From Lentzea waywayandensis (GTDB lineage Bacteria; Actinomycetota; Actinomycetes; Mycobacteriales; Pseudonocardiaceae): a DNA stretch of 64,000 nucleotides. Positions 25,049 to 34,291 of the stretch are shown here, one piece after another; position 1 is the first letter of the stretch, and every line of letters begins with the position of its first letter. The DNA lies in NCBI RefSeq assembly GCF_900115955.1, contig NZ_FOYL01000004.1, positions 310,001 to 374,000 on the forward strand, read 5' to 3'. The position numbers and the translations under genes are program-made. The notes beneath the pieces are model-generated. The model was given only the letters and a program-made list of their open reading frames with translations. It did not search any database and was not told the DNA's origin.

Positions 25049-28000
25049 TCAGACGACCTGGCGGCGTCGACCGATCAGGCTGGCGCCGAAGCCGAAGGCC
25101 ACGAGCAGCGCGCCGAGCAGGCCGAGGCCCAGCACGGACGCACCGGTCTTGGCCAGTACCTCAGCCGTACCTGCACCGGCACCACCGGACGCACCTGGCG
25201 TGACCGGCGTGACCGTGCCGGGCGTCTGGTCCTCGGGCAGCGGGTAGCCGGGGTCCTCGACCTCGGGTCCGGGCACCAGGTGGAAGAGCTGCACCCAGGA
25301 CTGGCCGCCGGCCCGCACGAGGAACCACGGGTTCATCCGGCGGATCTCGACCTTCCACGGACCGGGAACGATCAGGTCGTAGCGGCCGACCGGCAGCTGC
25401 GAGACGCCGAAGTTGCCGTCGGCGTCGGTGATCGTGCGCGCGGCGACCTTCTTCGTGCCGGCCTCGACCACGACGACAGTCGTCGCGGGCTTCGGGACGT
25501 CACCGTTCGCGCCGTCCGTCACCAGCTTGCCGAAGGCGTCGGCACGCAGGCCGGGCACCTTGAGGTCGTCGTGGGCTCGGGCGGCACCGGGGTCCGACGA
25601 GTCGGGGGCGAAGTGGCAGCCGAGGGTGGCGTACCCGATGGACGCCGCCTCCGTCGGCAGCGGACCGGTGACCCGGAACGTGCGCTTCTCACCGTTCGGG
25701 ACCGACACACCGCCGCCGTCCCACGCGAGGCCACCCCAGCCGGAGCCGGTGTTGTAGATCTCGCCGGGCTCGCCGGCGCCGCTGCACAGCGCGTTCACGA
25801 CCGGCATGTCCGCGCCGGTCTGGTTCTCCAGCGTGATCACGGCCTCGTAGTTCTCGTCGGCCCGGTACTCGTCCTTCGTGAAGTTCAGCGTCGCGAAGAA
25901 CTTGTCGGACAGCGGACGCTCCGCCCCGATCTCCAGCACCGCCTCCGCGTTGGCACTCACGGTCAGCCTGTCGGACCCCGGCCGGACCCAGCCGTCGGGG
26001 TACGAGGCGTACACGCTGTACAGGCCGACCGGGAAGTCCTTGAACGCCACGCGGCCGGACTCGTCGGTCGTGGCCTCCGCCCACTTGCTCGGCCGGTTGC
26101 CACCGCTGATGTAGACCTTGACGTTCGGGAGCGCCTGCTCGTCCGCGTCCTTGCGACCGTTCTTGTTGGCGTCGCCGTACAGCACGACCGCGGCGTCACC
26201 GTTCAGGTATGTGACCGTGGTGGTCGCCAGCGCGGAGTTGTTGGCAGGGCCGTGGTCCACCGGCGTGGAGACCTCGAGCGGGAGCGACACCTTGTTGTCG
26301 TTGCCGGACAGGTACGGCGCCGTGCCGACGACGGTGATCTCCCGGCTCTCCCCCGGCCAGAGGAACACCTTCTTGGTCTCGTCGGCGATGTCGCCGAGCT
26401 GCGACCGGTCGAAATCGAGCACGTTCCTGACGTCGGGGGTCTGCCTGACGCGCAGGCTGACCTGGGCCTCGTGCCCGGTGCCGATGTTCTTCACCGTGAT
26501 GTTGGCGCGCATCGGCTCGGCGATGTCGTAGGAGTCCTTGTCGAACTTCACGCTGACGGTGAGGTCCGGGCGGTGGCTGACGTCGGGCACGTCGACGTCG
26601 CTCGGCACGACCTTGAGATCACGCGTGGTCGTCTTGTCGGCGACGATGTCGACGAGGAACTCGTTGCCGTCCTGCGGCTTCCACTTGCCGGCGACCTGAA
26701 TGAGGACCTTGCCGGGGTTGAGGCTGTAGATCCTCAGGTTGCCGTCCTGGTCGGCCGCGATGACGTCCTTGAGCGATCGGCGCGTGACCGGGTCGAGCAC
26801 GTTGATGGCGGCGCCGCGGAGCGGCTCACCGGTCTCGGCGTTGACGACCTTGCCGGAGTAGTCGCCGTGCAGGCCGGTCACCGTCGCGCGAACGTTGCCC
26901 ACCCAAACGGAACCGCTGGTGCTGCGGCCGGTGTTGCCGAAGAAGCAGTTGGCGTAGATCCACGGGTAGTCCAGCTTCGGCATGTCCGTGGTGACGGACA
27001 CCGTCGTCTCACCGCCGGCCGGCACGGTGACGCCGGGGCCGTCCGGGCGCAACGCCGAGAAGTTGTCGCTGTTGAGGTACTCCGGGCCGTAGCCGCTGCA
27101 GACCGCGACGACCCGCTCGATCGGCTGGGCGCCGGAGTTCTTCAGCGTGATGGTCAGCTCGGGCTTCTCACTGACGTGGTACGACGACTTGCCGAACGAC
27201 ATGGTCGCCGTCAGCGAGTCACGGACCGGGGCGACCACGGGCAGCGCGAACTGCGTGGTCTTGTCGGCCTCCACCACGAAGTCGGTGAAACCGGGCTTCG
27301 CCGCACGCCTGTCGTTGTCGACGCTCACGACGCTGTACTTGCCGGCGACGACGCTCCACATGGTGTACGCGCCGTTGGCGTCGGTGAAGCCCCAGTTGCT
27401 CCCGGCCGGCGAACCGCCCTGGACCCGGAAGCTGATGTTCGGCAGGCCCTCGCCCTGGTCGTAGGCACCGTTGTTGTTCGTGTCGGTGTAGACCACACCG
27501 GACACGGAGCCCTTGTACTGGCGCACCGGGATGTGCAGGTCCTTGCCGTTGTCACCCGGCGTCGGGTCGGCGCTGCCGTCGATGGTCGCGCGGAACTGGA
27601 ACGACACCGAGTCGGAGGTCGGCGACGTCGGCCTGAGCACGACCCGGAAGACCTTCTCCGCGCCCGGCGCGAGCGTCGGACGGCTGCTCAGCTCGTTCGC
27701 ACCGCTGAACAACCACGCCTGCGAGGTCTCGTAGCCGAACCGGATGTTCACCGCGGGCACGTCACCCTTGTTCTTCACGGTGAGGGTGAGTCCGATGTCC
27801 TCGGCGGCCGCGAACTCGGCCTTGTCGGGGGTCACGGTCACGGCCAGGTCGGGACGCTGCTCGTCAGCGCGGGCGATGACCGGCGGGGCGTCCTTCTTCT
27901 CGTCCTCCGGCTTGGTGTCCGGAGTGGACGGAGGAGTGCCCGGCTCGCTCGGCGGCGTGCTGGGCGGAGTGGAGGGTTCGCTCGGCGGCGTGCTCGGCGG

Positions 28001-28222
28001 CGTGCTCGGCTCGCTCGGCGGCGTGCTCGGCTCGCTGGGCGGAGTGGACGGCTCGCTCGGCGGCGTGCTCGGTTCGGTCGTCTGCGTCGGTTCGACGGTC
28101 GACGTCGGTGTTTCCGGCTCCTGCGCCTGCGCACCGCTGGTAGCGGTGCCGAACGCGAGGATTGCGGCGGTGGTCAAGGCCCCGATTCTGAGCAGGGCGC
28201 GGCTGACCGATCTCTCGGACAC
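25049..28222 (-). CDS. Giant SdrD-B-repeat surface protein with LAKTG sorting signal (paralogue 1)
   Basis: A 1057-residue exported protein. Residues 1-34 form a signal peptide (SERSVSRALLRIGALTT onward). A Pro/Ser/Thr/Glu linker of TPPSEPS repeats follows. Then come alternating CARDB-like domains (DLAVTVTPDKAEF, DLTVSVKFDKDSYDIAEP) and SdrD-B-like modules with EF-hand-type calcium loops (DTNNNGAYDQGEG, DANKNGRKDADEQ). The end is LAKTG (1023-1027), a hydrophobic helix and GRRR, a LAxTG signal for class E sortase anchoring. The GTG at 28222 (GGGGGA upstream) matches the start of the adjacent paralogue. A rigid cell-wall stalk or adhesin is likely; the ligand is unknown. Confidence 0.9.
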   Translation of the reverse strand: MSERSVSRALLRIGALTTAAILAFGTATSGAQAQEPETPTSTVEPTQTTEPSTPPSEPSTPPSEPSTPPSEPSTPPSTPPSEPSTPPSTPPSEPGTPPSTPDTKPEDEKKDAPPVIARADEQRPDLAVTVTPDKAEFAAAEDIGLTLTVKNKGDVPAVNIRFGYETSQAWLFSGANELSSRPTLAPGAEKVFRVVLRPTSPTSDSVSFQFRATIDGSADPTPGDNGKDLHIPVRQYKGSVSGVVYTDTNNNGAYDQGEGLPNISFRVQGGSPAGSNWGFTDANGAYTMWSVVAGKYSVVSVDNDRRAAKPGFTDFVVEADKTTQFALPVVAPVRDSLTATMSFGKSSYHVSEKPELTITLKNSGAQPIERVVAVCSGYGPEYLNSDNFSALRPDGPGVTVPAGGETTVSVTTDMPKLDYPWIYANCFFGNTGRSTSGSVWVGNVRATVTGLHGDYSGKVVNAETGEPLRGAAINVLDPVTRRSLKDVIAADQDGNLRIYSLNPGKVLIQVAGKWKPQDGNEFLVDIVADKTTTRDLKVVPSDVDVPDVSHRPDLTVSVKFDKDSYDIAEPMRANITVKNIGTGHEAQVSLRVRQTPDVRNVLDFDRSQLGDIADETKKVFLWPGESREITVVGTAPYLSGNDNKVSLPLEVSTPVDHGPANNSALATTTVTYLNGDAAVVLYGDANKNGRKDADEQALPNVKVYISGGNRPSKWAEATTDESGRVAFKDFPVGLYSVYASYPDGWVRPGSDRLTVSANAEAVLEIGAERPLSDKFFATLNFTKDEYRADENYEAVITLENQTGADMPVVNALCSGAGEPGEIYNTGSGWGGLAWDGGGVSVPNGEKRTFRVTGPLPTEAASIGYATLGCHFAPDSSDPGAARAHDDLKVPGLRADAFGKLVTDGANGDVPKPATTVVVVEAGTKKVAARTITDADGNFGVSQLPVGRYDLIVPGPWKVEIRRMNPWFLVRAGGQSWVQLFHLVPGPEVEDPGYPLPEDQTPGTVTPVTPGASGGAGAGTAEVLAKTGASVLGLGLLGALLVAFGFGASLIGRRRQVV
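27940..28075 (-). repeat. Tandem coding repeat for the TPPSEPS linker
   Basis: Short near-identical units (GGCTCGCTCGGCGGCGTGCT and variants) alternate through this stretch and encode the Pro/Ser/Thr/Glu stalk of the surface protein. Unit count is likely to vary between strains because such arrays slip. Confidence 0.8.
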
Positions 28223-28341
28223 TAGGAATCCCCCAAAGACCCCGTAGGAATGGCCTGTCTGAGCATCAAGCCCCCGCACGTGCCCACCAGACTCGGGCAA
28301 ACTACCGGATCGAGGGCATTTCAGGGAACCGGTTCCGCGTC

Positions 28342-30951
28342 TCAAGATGTCCTGCGGCGGCCGGCGGCACGAGCGCCGAAGCCGAACGCCACCAGGAGCA
28401 CGGCGATCACGCCGAGTCCGAGCACACTGGCCCCGGTCCTGGCGAGCGCCTTGCTCCCGCCGGAGTGCTGCTCGGCGGGTGGCGTGGCGCGCGGGGCTGG
28501 CACGACGAAGAAGTCGCGTTGCACGACCTCGTCGAGCCTGACGTCCACGTGGCCGGCTTCGCCCTCGAACGTCCACGGCCCGTCGATCCCCGCCCAGAAC
28601 TCACCGGTCGGCACCCGGTCGAACCGCACGGTCCCGTCGGCGTCGGAGAGCGTGTCGGCGACCTGCAGGCCGTACTCCTTGTCGGTGAGCAGCAGGACCC
28701 GGACGCCTGCGAGAGCCTCGCCGGGATCGACGACCCCGTTGTGGTTGAGGTCGTGCGCGACCCTGCCCTGCACGGCACCGAGCCCGACGAGAACGTCTGC
28801 GACGTCAAGTGCCCACGGCCCGTCGTGGTTGAACGTGGCGTTCGGCGCGAACGAGCAGCCCACGGCCACCTGCTGCCTGAAACGCGCGTAGTCGGGCACC
28901 GGCTCGGTGACGGTGATGGTCTTCGACTCCCCAGGAACGAGCGTCACCCCGGCGGCCTCCTTGCGGAGCTCGCCCCAGCCCTCGGGCATGGGCCCGCGGA
29001 CACCACCGAGCTGGTCCTGGTGGCGAAGCGGGTTGCAGCCTGCCTGGACCCCACGGATCTCGCGGTGGGTGATGTTCTTCAGCGTGATCGTGATCTTGGC
29101 GATCTCCCCGACCATGTAGGTGTCCTTGTCCAGCACCATCGTGGCTTCGATCAACTCGCTGTACGGGCGATCGGCGCGCACGGTCACATGGGCGGGTGCC
29201 GATGGTTCCACCCAGGTGATTGGACCGGGGTTGACCTCGTCGTGCACCAGCCATCCGCCGGGCACCGTGTAGCTGATCCAGTACCGGCCGGACGAGACGT
29301 CCTTGAAGGTGAAACCGCCGTTGGCGTCCGTGGTGGCCGTCAAATAGCCGTGCGTCGCACCGCCGGAGGCCTCCACCAGGACCTCGGGTGCGGCCTCGCC
29401 CGGATCTTGCTGGCCGTTGCCGTTCTTGTCGGCGTAGACCACACCGGTGATGTCGCCCCGCGTCTCCACGACGTCGGCCACGGCGCGGTAGCCGCTGGTG
29501 ATCTCCTCCTGACCGAGGTAGTGCAGCTCACCGTTGACCACCAGCTCGCCGTCCCACGTGTCGACGATCCTTCCCGAGACGCTGAACGTGCGGGACTCCC
29601 CTGCGGCGAGCCGGATACCAGGACGGTTCGTCAGGAAGTCGCCCCACTGCTCCGGGGCGACGTCCAGCACGGTGACATCGCCCCACAACTTGACCTGCTC
29701 GGCCGTCTTGCCGCCGACGTTCGTGATCGTCAGGTCCAGGGTGACCGTCTCGTGCGACTCGTAGCTCTGCTTCCCGAACTTGGCGGACGCGCGCACGTCC
29801 GCGGGGTTCGCGTGTTTCAGCAACCCGTAGGCGAAGCCGCCCTGCTCGGTGACCTCCACCTGCTCCTGGCCGGCATCGCTGAACCCCCATGATCCGAGGA
29901 CCGCGGCCCGGTAGACGCCGGCCTTGACGCCGAAGAACTCGATCCTTCCGTCGGCGTCGCTCGTGCCCTCCGAGACCTGGCCCCTTGCCTTCGGATCCAG
30001 CAGGACGACCTTCACGCCGCTGACGGCCTCGTCACCGTCGATGCGGTCGTCGGCGTTCTTGTCCTCGCCCACGACCATGGAGTAGTTGGTGCTGCTGCTG
30101 ACCTTCGCCCTGGCCCGCGCCCACACTCCGTCGCTGTTCCAGTCGGGGTTCGGCGCGAACTCGCAGTCGAGCATGACGTTGCCCGCCCTGCCGGCACCTT
30201 CCGGAATCACCTCGGTGACAGGGATCGACCGCCGCTCACCGGGTGCGAGCGAAACACCGTTCGTCACCAACGCGTTCCAGGCCTTGCCGCGGCCGAGCGC
30301 GTTCGGGAAGCCCTCGTGGTCGCACCTGGCCCGGATGTTGCTGATCTTGTTGTTGGTGGCGTTGGCGAACGTCAGCGTGACGGTCGCGGTCGCCGGCATG
30401 CGATAGCTGTCGCGGTCGAGCGACGCGCTCACTGAGAACTGCTCCGCGTAGGGCCGCTCCGCGCGTGCCACGACCTGAGCCGTCTTGTCCGGCTCGACGG
30501 TGATCAGGTCACCGTCGCTCCCGACGCGGTGCACGATCCACGGGTCTTCCAGCCAGTAGGTCGCGTCGTACCTGCCGGGCGCGAGGTCGTGGAAGCTGAA
30601 CTTGCCTTCGGCGCCGGTGGTCGTCCGGTGCTCAGCGCCCTTGGCGGAGACCATGAGTTCGACGTCGGGTGCCGCCTCCCCCGCGTCCTGCTGCTTGTTG
30701 CCGTTCTTGTCCGTGTAGAGGACACCGTCGATGTCGCCGGTGGCCGCGGCGGTCACGACCGGGGGCGGTGCCGGTTCGCTGCTCGGGGTCGGCGCGGGCT
30801 CCGAGGACTGCGGCGCCGACGTCTCGGTGGGCGTCGGCGGCGTGCTGCTCGGGTCGTCCTGCGCGAAGGCGGCAGTGCTGAACGCCAGCACCGCGACAGT
30901 GGCCAAAGCACCGATTCCGAGCACGGCACGACTGACAGATCTATCGGACAA
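28342..30951 (-). CDS. SdrD-B-repeat surface protein with LARTG sorting signal (paralogue 2)
   Basis: An 869-residue exported protein, tandem paralogue of the gene downstream. The signal peptide (SDRSVSRAVLGIGALATVAVLAF) is nearly the same, followed by a Pro/Ser linker. Four SdrD-B-like modules carry calcium-type loops (DKNGNKQQDAGEA, DKNADDRIDGDEA, DKNGNGQQDPGEA, DLNHNGVVDPGEA) between CARDB-like domains. The C-terminus has LARTG (836-840), a hydrophobic helix and GRRR. The best start is a TTG at 30951 with GGGGGG before it, exactly where the paralogue has GTG; an ATG start would need to be far upstream. It is probably sortase-anchored and calcium-stabilised. Confidence 0.88.
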   Translation of the reverse strand: MSDRSVSRAVLGIGALATVAVLAFSTAAFAQDDPSSTPPTPTETSAPQSSEPAPTPSSEPAPPPVVTAAATGDIDGVLYTDKNGNKQQDAGEAAPDVELMVSAKGAEHRTTTGAEGKFSFHDLAPGRYDATYWLEDPWIVHRVGSDGDLITVEPDKTAQVVARAERPYAEQFSVSASLDRDSYRMPATATVTLTFANATNNKISNIRARCDHEGFPNALGRGKAWNALVTNGVSLAPGERRSIPVTEVIPEGAGRAGNVMLDCEFAPNPDWNSDGVWARARAKVSSSTNYSMVVGEDKNADDRIDGDEAVSGVKVVLLDPKARGQVSEGTSDADGRIEFFGVKAGVYRAAVLGSWGFSDAGQEQVEVTEQGGFAYGLLKHANPADVRASAKFGKQSYESHETVTLDLTITNVGGKTAEQVKLWGDVTVLDVAPEQWGDFLTNRPGIRLAAGESRTFSVSGRIVDTWDGELVVNGELHYLGQEEITSGYRAVADVVETRGDITGVVYADKNGNGQQDPGEAAPEVLVEASGGATHGYLTATTDANGGFTFKDVSSGRYWISYTVPGGWLVHDEVNPGPITWVEPSAPAHVTVRADRPYSELIEATMVLDKDTYMVGEIAKITITLKNITHREIRGVQAGCNPLRHQDQLGGVRGPMPEGWGELRKEAAGVTLVPGESKTITVTEPVPDYARFRQQVAVGCSFAPNATFNHDGPWALDVADVLVGLGAVQGRVAHDLNHNGVVDPGEALAGVRVLLLTDKEYGLQVADTLSDADGTVRFDRVPTGEFWAGIDGPWTFEGEAGHVDVRLDEVVQRDFFVVPAPRATPPAEQHSGGSKALARTGASVLGLGVIAVLLVAFGFGARAAGRRRTS

Positions 30952-31122
30952 CGGATCCCCCCGAGTCCCCAGTGATCTGCGGAAAGTACCGCAGGCCCAT
31001 GCCGTCCGAAAAGGGTCGATGAGATGGGAAAACGCATTCAAGATTTTCTTCTGGCGAGGGCAACCGATGGTGTTCGGAAAGCGTGAGCGTCGCGGGGACT
31101 CGTCTGCTCTCGTTTCGGTGGC

Positions 31123-31554
31123 ATGCTGTTGTTCGTGACGCCGGAGGATCTCGCGCACCTGCGCCGGGCACGTGACCTGATGGACCGCGAGTACGCGCGG
31201 CCGTTGGACGTGCCGGCGATGGCCCGTGCCGCGCTGATGTCGCCGTCGCACTTCGCCCGCCAGTTCCGCGTGGCGTACGGCGAGACGCCGTACGGGTACC
31301 TGATGACGCGGCGGATCGAGCGGGCCAAGGCGTTGCTGCGGCTCGGAACGCTCTCGGTGACCGAGGTCTGCGTCGAGGTCGGCTGTACATCGCTCGGCTC
31401 GTTCTCGGCCCGGTTCACCGAACTGGTCGGGGAGACGCCGTCGGCCTACCGGGCGCGTGCTCACGATTCGCTGGCCGCGGTTCCCGGATGTCATTTGATG
31501 GGGCTGACGAGACCGAGCAGATTTCGAGAAGCGACGCGTTCGCGGCGTGCCTAG
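31123..31554 (+). CDS. AraC-family regulator (DNA-binding domain only)
   Basis: A 143-residue protein made almost entirely of the two-HTH AraC domain: DVPAMARAALMSPSHFARQFRVAYGETPYGYL (first HTH) and LLRLGTLSVTEVCVEVGCTS followed by GSFSARFTELVGETPSAYR (second HTH and signature). It has no N-terminal effector domain, so any ligand sensing must come from elsewhere. The ATG at 31123 is used; a GTG four codons later is possible. The glyoxalase-fold gene starts 11 bases downstream, a common AraC-VOC pairing in which the regulator and small-molecule-binding protein work together. Confidence 0.9.
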   Translation: MLLFVTPEDLAHLRRARDLMDREYARPLDVPAMARAALMSPSHFARQFRVAYGETPYGYLMTRRIERAKALLRLGTLSVTEVCVEVGCTSLGSFSARFTELVGETPSAYRARAHDSLAAVPGCHLMGLTRPSRFREATRSRRA

Positions 31555-31564
31555 GGTTTCGCCC

Positions 31565-31975
31565 ATGAAGCTCTCGCACACGTTCCTCTTCGTCCACGAC
31601 CAGGACGCCGCGCTGAAGTTCTACCGCGACGTCATCGGGCTCGAGGTGCGCACCGACGAGTCCGTCGAGGACTACCGCTGGCTCACCGTCGGGCCCGCCG
31701 ACCAGCCCGACGTCGAGATCGGCCTGTCGCGCATCGGGCCGCCGGTCCCGCCGACCGACTACGAGGCGCTGCACTCGTTGCTGGCCAAGGGATCGCTGCA
31801 GGGTGTCATCTTCGAGCTCGACGACGTGGACGCGAAGTTCGAGCAGGTGCGCGCGGCCGGTGGCGAGGTGTTGCAGGAGCCGGTCGACCAGTTCTACGGC
31901 GTTCGCGACTGCGCGTTCCGCGACCCGTCCGGCAACATGATCCGCTTTTCGACGCCGCGTTCCGTCCGACCGTAA
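31565..31975 (+). CDS. VOC (glyoxalase/bleomycin-resistance fold) protein
   Basis: A 136-residue protein with the two beta-alpha-beta-beta-beta units of the vicinal-oxygen-chelate fold. LSHTFLFVHDQDAALKFYRD opens the first and GVIFELDDVDAKFEQVRAAG the second, ending VRDCAFRDPSGNMIRFS, the typical metal-site strand. Members bind or detoxify small electrophiles or antibiotics. The substrate is unknown. The ATG at 31565 is separated from the AraC gene stop by ten bases, so they form one operon. Confidence 0.9.
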   Translation: MKLSHTFLFVHDQDAALKFYRDVIGLEVRTDESVEDYRWLTVGPADQPDVEIGLSRIGPPVPPTDYEALHSLLAKGSLQGVIFELDDVDAKFEQVRAAGGEVLQEPVDQFYGVRDCAFRDPSGNMIRFSTPRSVRP

Positions 31976-32132
31976 ATCGCTTTCGCTCTCGTGAGCGGGC
32001 GTGCTTCAGTGGCACCTTCAGGCGTTCTCAGAGACAAGGTCGATGCCATGGGCAGCCCCGGACACACCGGGTGCCTTCGCAGTACCCGGTGACTCTCGCG
32101 TTCTGTTTCTCGCGATCACCAGGAGCACCACC

Positions 32133-32840
32133 TTGACTTGGTACACCTCTTTCTTCACCGATCTCGCCAACGGCTTCTGGCGCGGTGCGGTCCAGCCTTC
32201 GCAGACCTCGGCCGAGGTCGACTTCCTCGTCGGCCTCGGCGCAGGTCCGCGCGTGCTGGACGCGCCGTGCGGCAGTGGCAGGCACAGCATCGAACTGGCC
32301 CGCCGCGGCTACACGGTCACCGGCATCGACATCTCGGACGAGGCCATCGCACACGCACGTGTGCTGGCTCCCTCGCTCGACTGGCGGCAGGGCGACCTGG
32401 CGTCACTGGGCTCGTTCGGCGTGACGGCCGATCTGGCCGTGTGCATGGGCAACAGCTTCGGCTACCTCGACCACGCCGGTTCGCAGCGGTTCCTGCGTGA
32501 TCTGGGCGCCGCCGCACCGGTGCTGGTCATCGACTACGGCTGCGCGGCCGAGGCTTTGCTGCCCTCGTTGCCGGGCGAGATCCGGATGTCCGCGGGCGGC
32601 GTCGACATGGTCGCCGTCAACACCTACGACGTGGCGACGGCGCGTTTGCTGATCGACTTCACGTTCACCGATGGCGAGCGGACGCAACAGTCGGCCTGCG
32701 TGCAGCACGTCTACACGGCCGGTGAGCTGACCCGGATGCTGAACGACGCCGGGTTCTCGTCGGTCGAGTTGTTCGGCGACACCGACGGTGGTGCGTTCGA
32801 GGTCGGCAGCCACCGGTTGCTGGCTGTGGCGCGCCGCTGA
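32133..32840 (+). CDS. Class I SAM-dependent methyltransferase
   Basis: A 235-residue protein beginning TWYTSFFTDLANGFWRGAV and carrying the SAM loop VLDAPCGSGRHSIELARRG (about 41-59), GIDISDEAIAHAR after strand 2, and GNSFGYL before the active-site region. The acceptor is unknown. The start is a TTG at 32133 with AGGAG at the right distance. The upstream frame remains open but contains no coding-like sequence. A strong terminator hairpin begins six bases after the stop, so it forms a unit of its own. Confidence 0.85.
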   Translation: MTWYTSFFTDLANGFWRGAVQPSQTSAEVDFLVGLGAGPRVLDAPCGSGRHSIELARRGYTVTGIDISDEAIAHARVLAPSLDWRQGDLASLGSFGVTADLAVCMGNSFGYLDHAGSQRFLRDLGAAAPVLVIDYGCAAEALLPSLPGEIRMSAGGVDMVAVNTYDVATARLLIDFTFTDGERTQQSACVQHVYTAGELTRMLNDAGFSSVELFGDTDGGAFEVGSHRLLAVARR

Positions 32841-32846
32841 TCTCAC

Positions 32847-32886
32847 TTGGCCCAGGTGGTAGCGCTCTCATGGCCACCTGGGCCAA
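32847..32886 (+). terminator. Terminator after the methyltransferase gene
   Basis: TTGGCCCAGGTGG (32847-32859) and CCACCTGGGCCAA (32874-32886) are perfect 13-bp arms around a 14-base loop. The loop contains an in-frame ATG of the downstream M28 gene, which argues that the true start of that gene lies after the hairpin. Confidence 0.75.
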
Positions 32887-32896
32887 GGTCGAACTC

Positions 32897-34291
32897 ATGC
32901 GTGCCAACATCGCGGTAGCAGCCCTCGCCTCGTCCATGGTGCTGCTCGGCTCCACAGCGAGCGCCGCCACCGATCCCGCCCGCGACCTGTCCACCCGAGT
33001 CAGCGCGGAGGGTGCACACCGCCACCTGATCGCGTTCCAGCGCATCGCCGACACCCACGGCGGCAACCGCGCCGCGACGACCAGCGGTTACGCGGCCAGC
33101 GTCGACTACGTGGCCGGGCGGCTGCGCGACGCCGGGTTCGACGTGACGACACCGGAGTTCGAGGTCAGGCGGAAGGTCGACGACGCGGGCCGGGCGACCG
33201 TGGGAACGGTGTCGCACGAACTCGTGCCGTTCGGCGACACCCCGAACACCCCGGACGGCGGCCTCACCGCGCCGCTGCGGGTCGTGCCCGAGGACGGCAC
33301 ACCGGGCTGCGAGGCCACTGACTTCGCAGGTCAGGACTTCAAGGGGGCCGTCGCACTGATCCGGCGCGGCACCTGCACGTTCGTCAGCAAGTACGCCAAC
33401 GCCGTCAACGCGGGCGCCGCCGCCGTGATCATCTCCAACAACGTCGACGGCCACCTCGACCTGCGCGTCCCCGGCACGATCCCGGGTGGCAGCGCCTCGA
33501 AGACCGATGGCACGGCGCTGGCCGCTCTGGCAGGACAGGCCGTCACCCTCGACCTGCGCCACCACGACGAGGTCCACCTCGACCGCAACGTCATCGCGCA
33601 GACGCGCACGGGTCGCACCGACAACGTCGTCGTGGCCGGCGCGCACCTCGACAGCGTCGACACCGGTCCCGGCATGAACGACAACGGTTCGGGATCCGCC
33701 GCACTGCTCGAGGTCGCGCTGAAGATGGGCGCCCGGCCCAAGCTGCCCAACGCCGTCCGCTTCACCTGGTGGGGCGCGGAGGAGGCCGGTCTGATCGGTT
33801 CGCGTGCCTACGCGTCGGCGCTGTCGTTCGAGCAGCAGCTCGACATCGCGCTGTACCTGAACTTCGACATGGTCGGCTCACCCAACCCCGGCTACTTCGT
33901 CTACAACGACCCCGGCCTGCCGTACGGGTCCAAGCACGTCGAGAAGGCGTTCAGCGACTTCTACACGGCCCGCGACCTCGGTCCCGAGGGCCTGAACGTG
34001 CGCGGTGCCAGCGACTACGGCTCGTTCACGGCGCTCGGCATCCCGGCCGGCGGCATCATCTCCGGCGGCGGCGAGGTCAAGACCGAGGCGCAGGCCGCCA
34101 AGTGGGGCGGCACGGCGGGGATGGAGATGGATCCCTGCTACCACCGCGCGTGCGACAACCTCGGCAACATCAACCGTGAGGCGATGGGCCGCAACGTCTC
34201 CGCCGCGGCCCACGTCATCGCCTCCTACGCCGTCACCACCGAGGGCGTGAACGGCGTCCCGTCCCGCAAGGAACGGGCCTCTCTGCGTTAG
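32897..34291 (+). CDS. Secreted M28-family aminopeptidase with PA domain (paralogue A)
   Basis: A 464-residue exported zinc aminopeptidase with a signal peptide at about 1-23 (MRANIAVAALAS, ending ASAA). A protease-associated insert (GCEATDFAGQDFKGAVALIRRG and the following AVIISNN) is followed by the M28 core. The core metal ligands and catalytic residues are in [42 protein letters not shown] and CYHRACD. It removes N-terminal residues from peptides outside the cell. The ATG at 32897 begins the signal peptide; the in-frame ATG at 32870 lies in a terminator loop. It is about 60 percent alike by eye to the gene at 39879. Its end overlaps the convergent metallopeptidase gene by four bases. Confidence 0.92.
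   Translation: MRANIAVAALASSMVLLGSTASAATDPARDLSTRVSAEGAHRHLIAFQRIADTHGGNRAATTSGYAASVDYVAGRLRDAGFDVTTPEFEVRRKVDDAGRATVGTVSHELVPFGDTPNTPDGGLTAPLRVVPEDGTPGCEATDFAGQDFKGAVALIRRGTCTFVSKYANAVNAGAAAVIISNNVDGHLDLRVPGTIPGGSASKTDGTALAALAGQAVTLDLRHHDEVHLDRNVIAQTRTGRTDNVVVAGAHLDSVDTGPGMNDNGSGSAALLEVALKMGARPKLPNAVRFTWWGAEEAGLIGSRAYASALSFEQQLDIALYLNFDMVGSPNPGYFVYNDPGLPYGSKHVEKAFSDFYTARDLGPEGLNVRGASDYGSFTALGIPAGGIISGGGEVKTEAQAAKWGGTAGMEMDPCYHRACDNLGNINREAMGRNVSAAAHVIASYAVTTEGVNGVPSRKERASLR

Noticed and set aside
27940..28075. Short tandem repeats resembling a CRISPR array at first sight
   Set aside because: Units are adjacent with no unique spacers and are in frame as the TPPSEPS stalk.
24911..28225. An open frame of more than 1100 codons on the plus strand opposite the first SdrD-like gene
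   Set aside because: Antisense to a protein with signal peptide, domains and sorting signal; no family resemblance.
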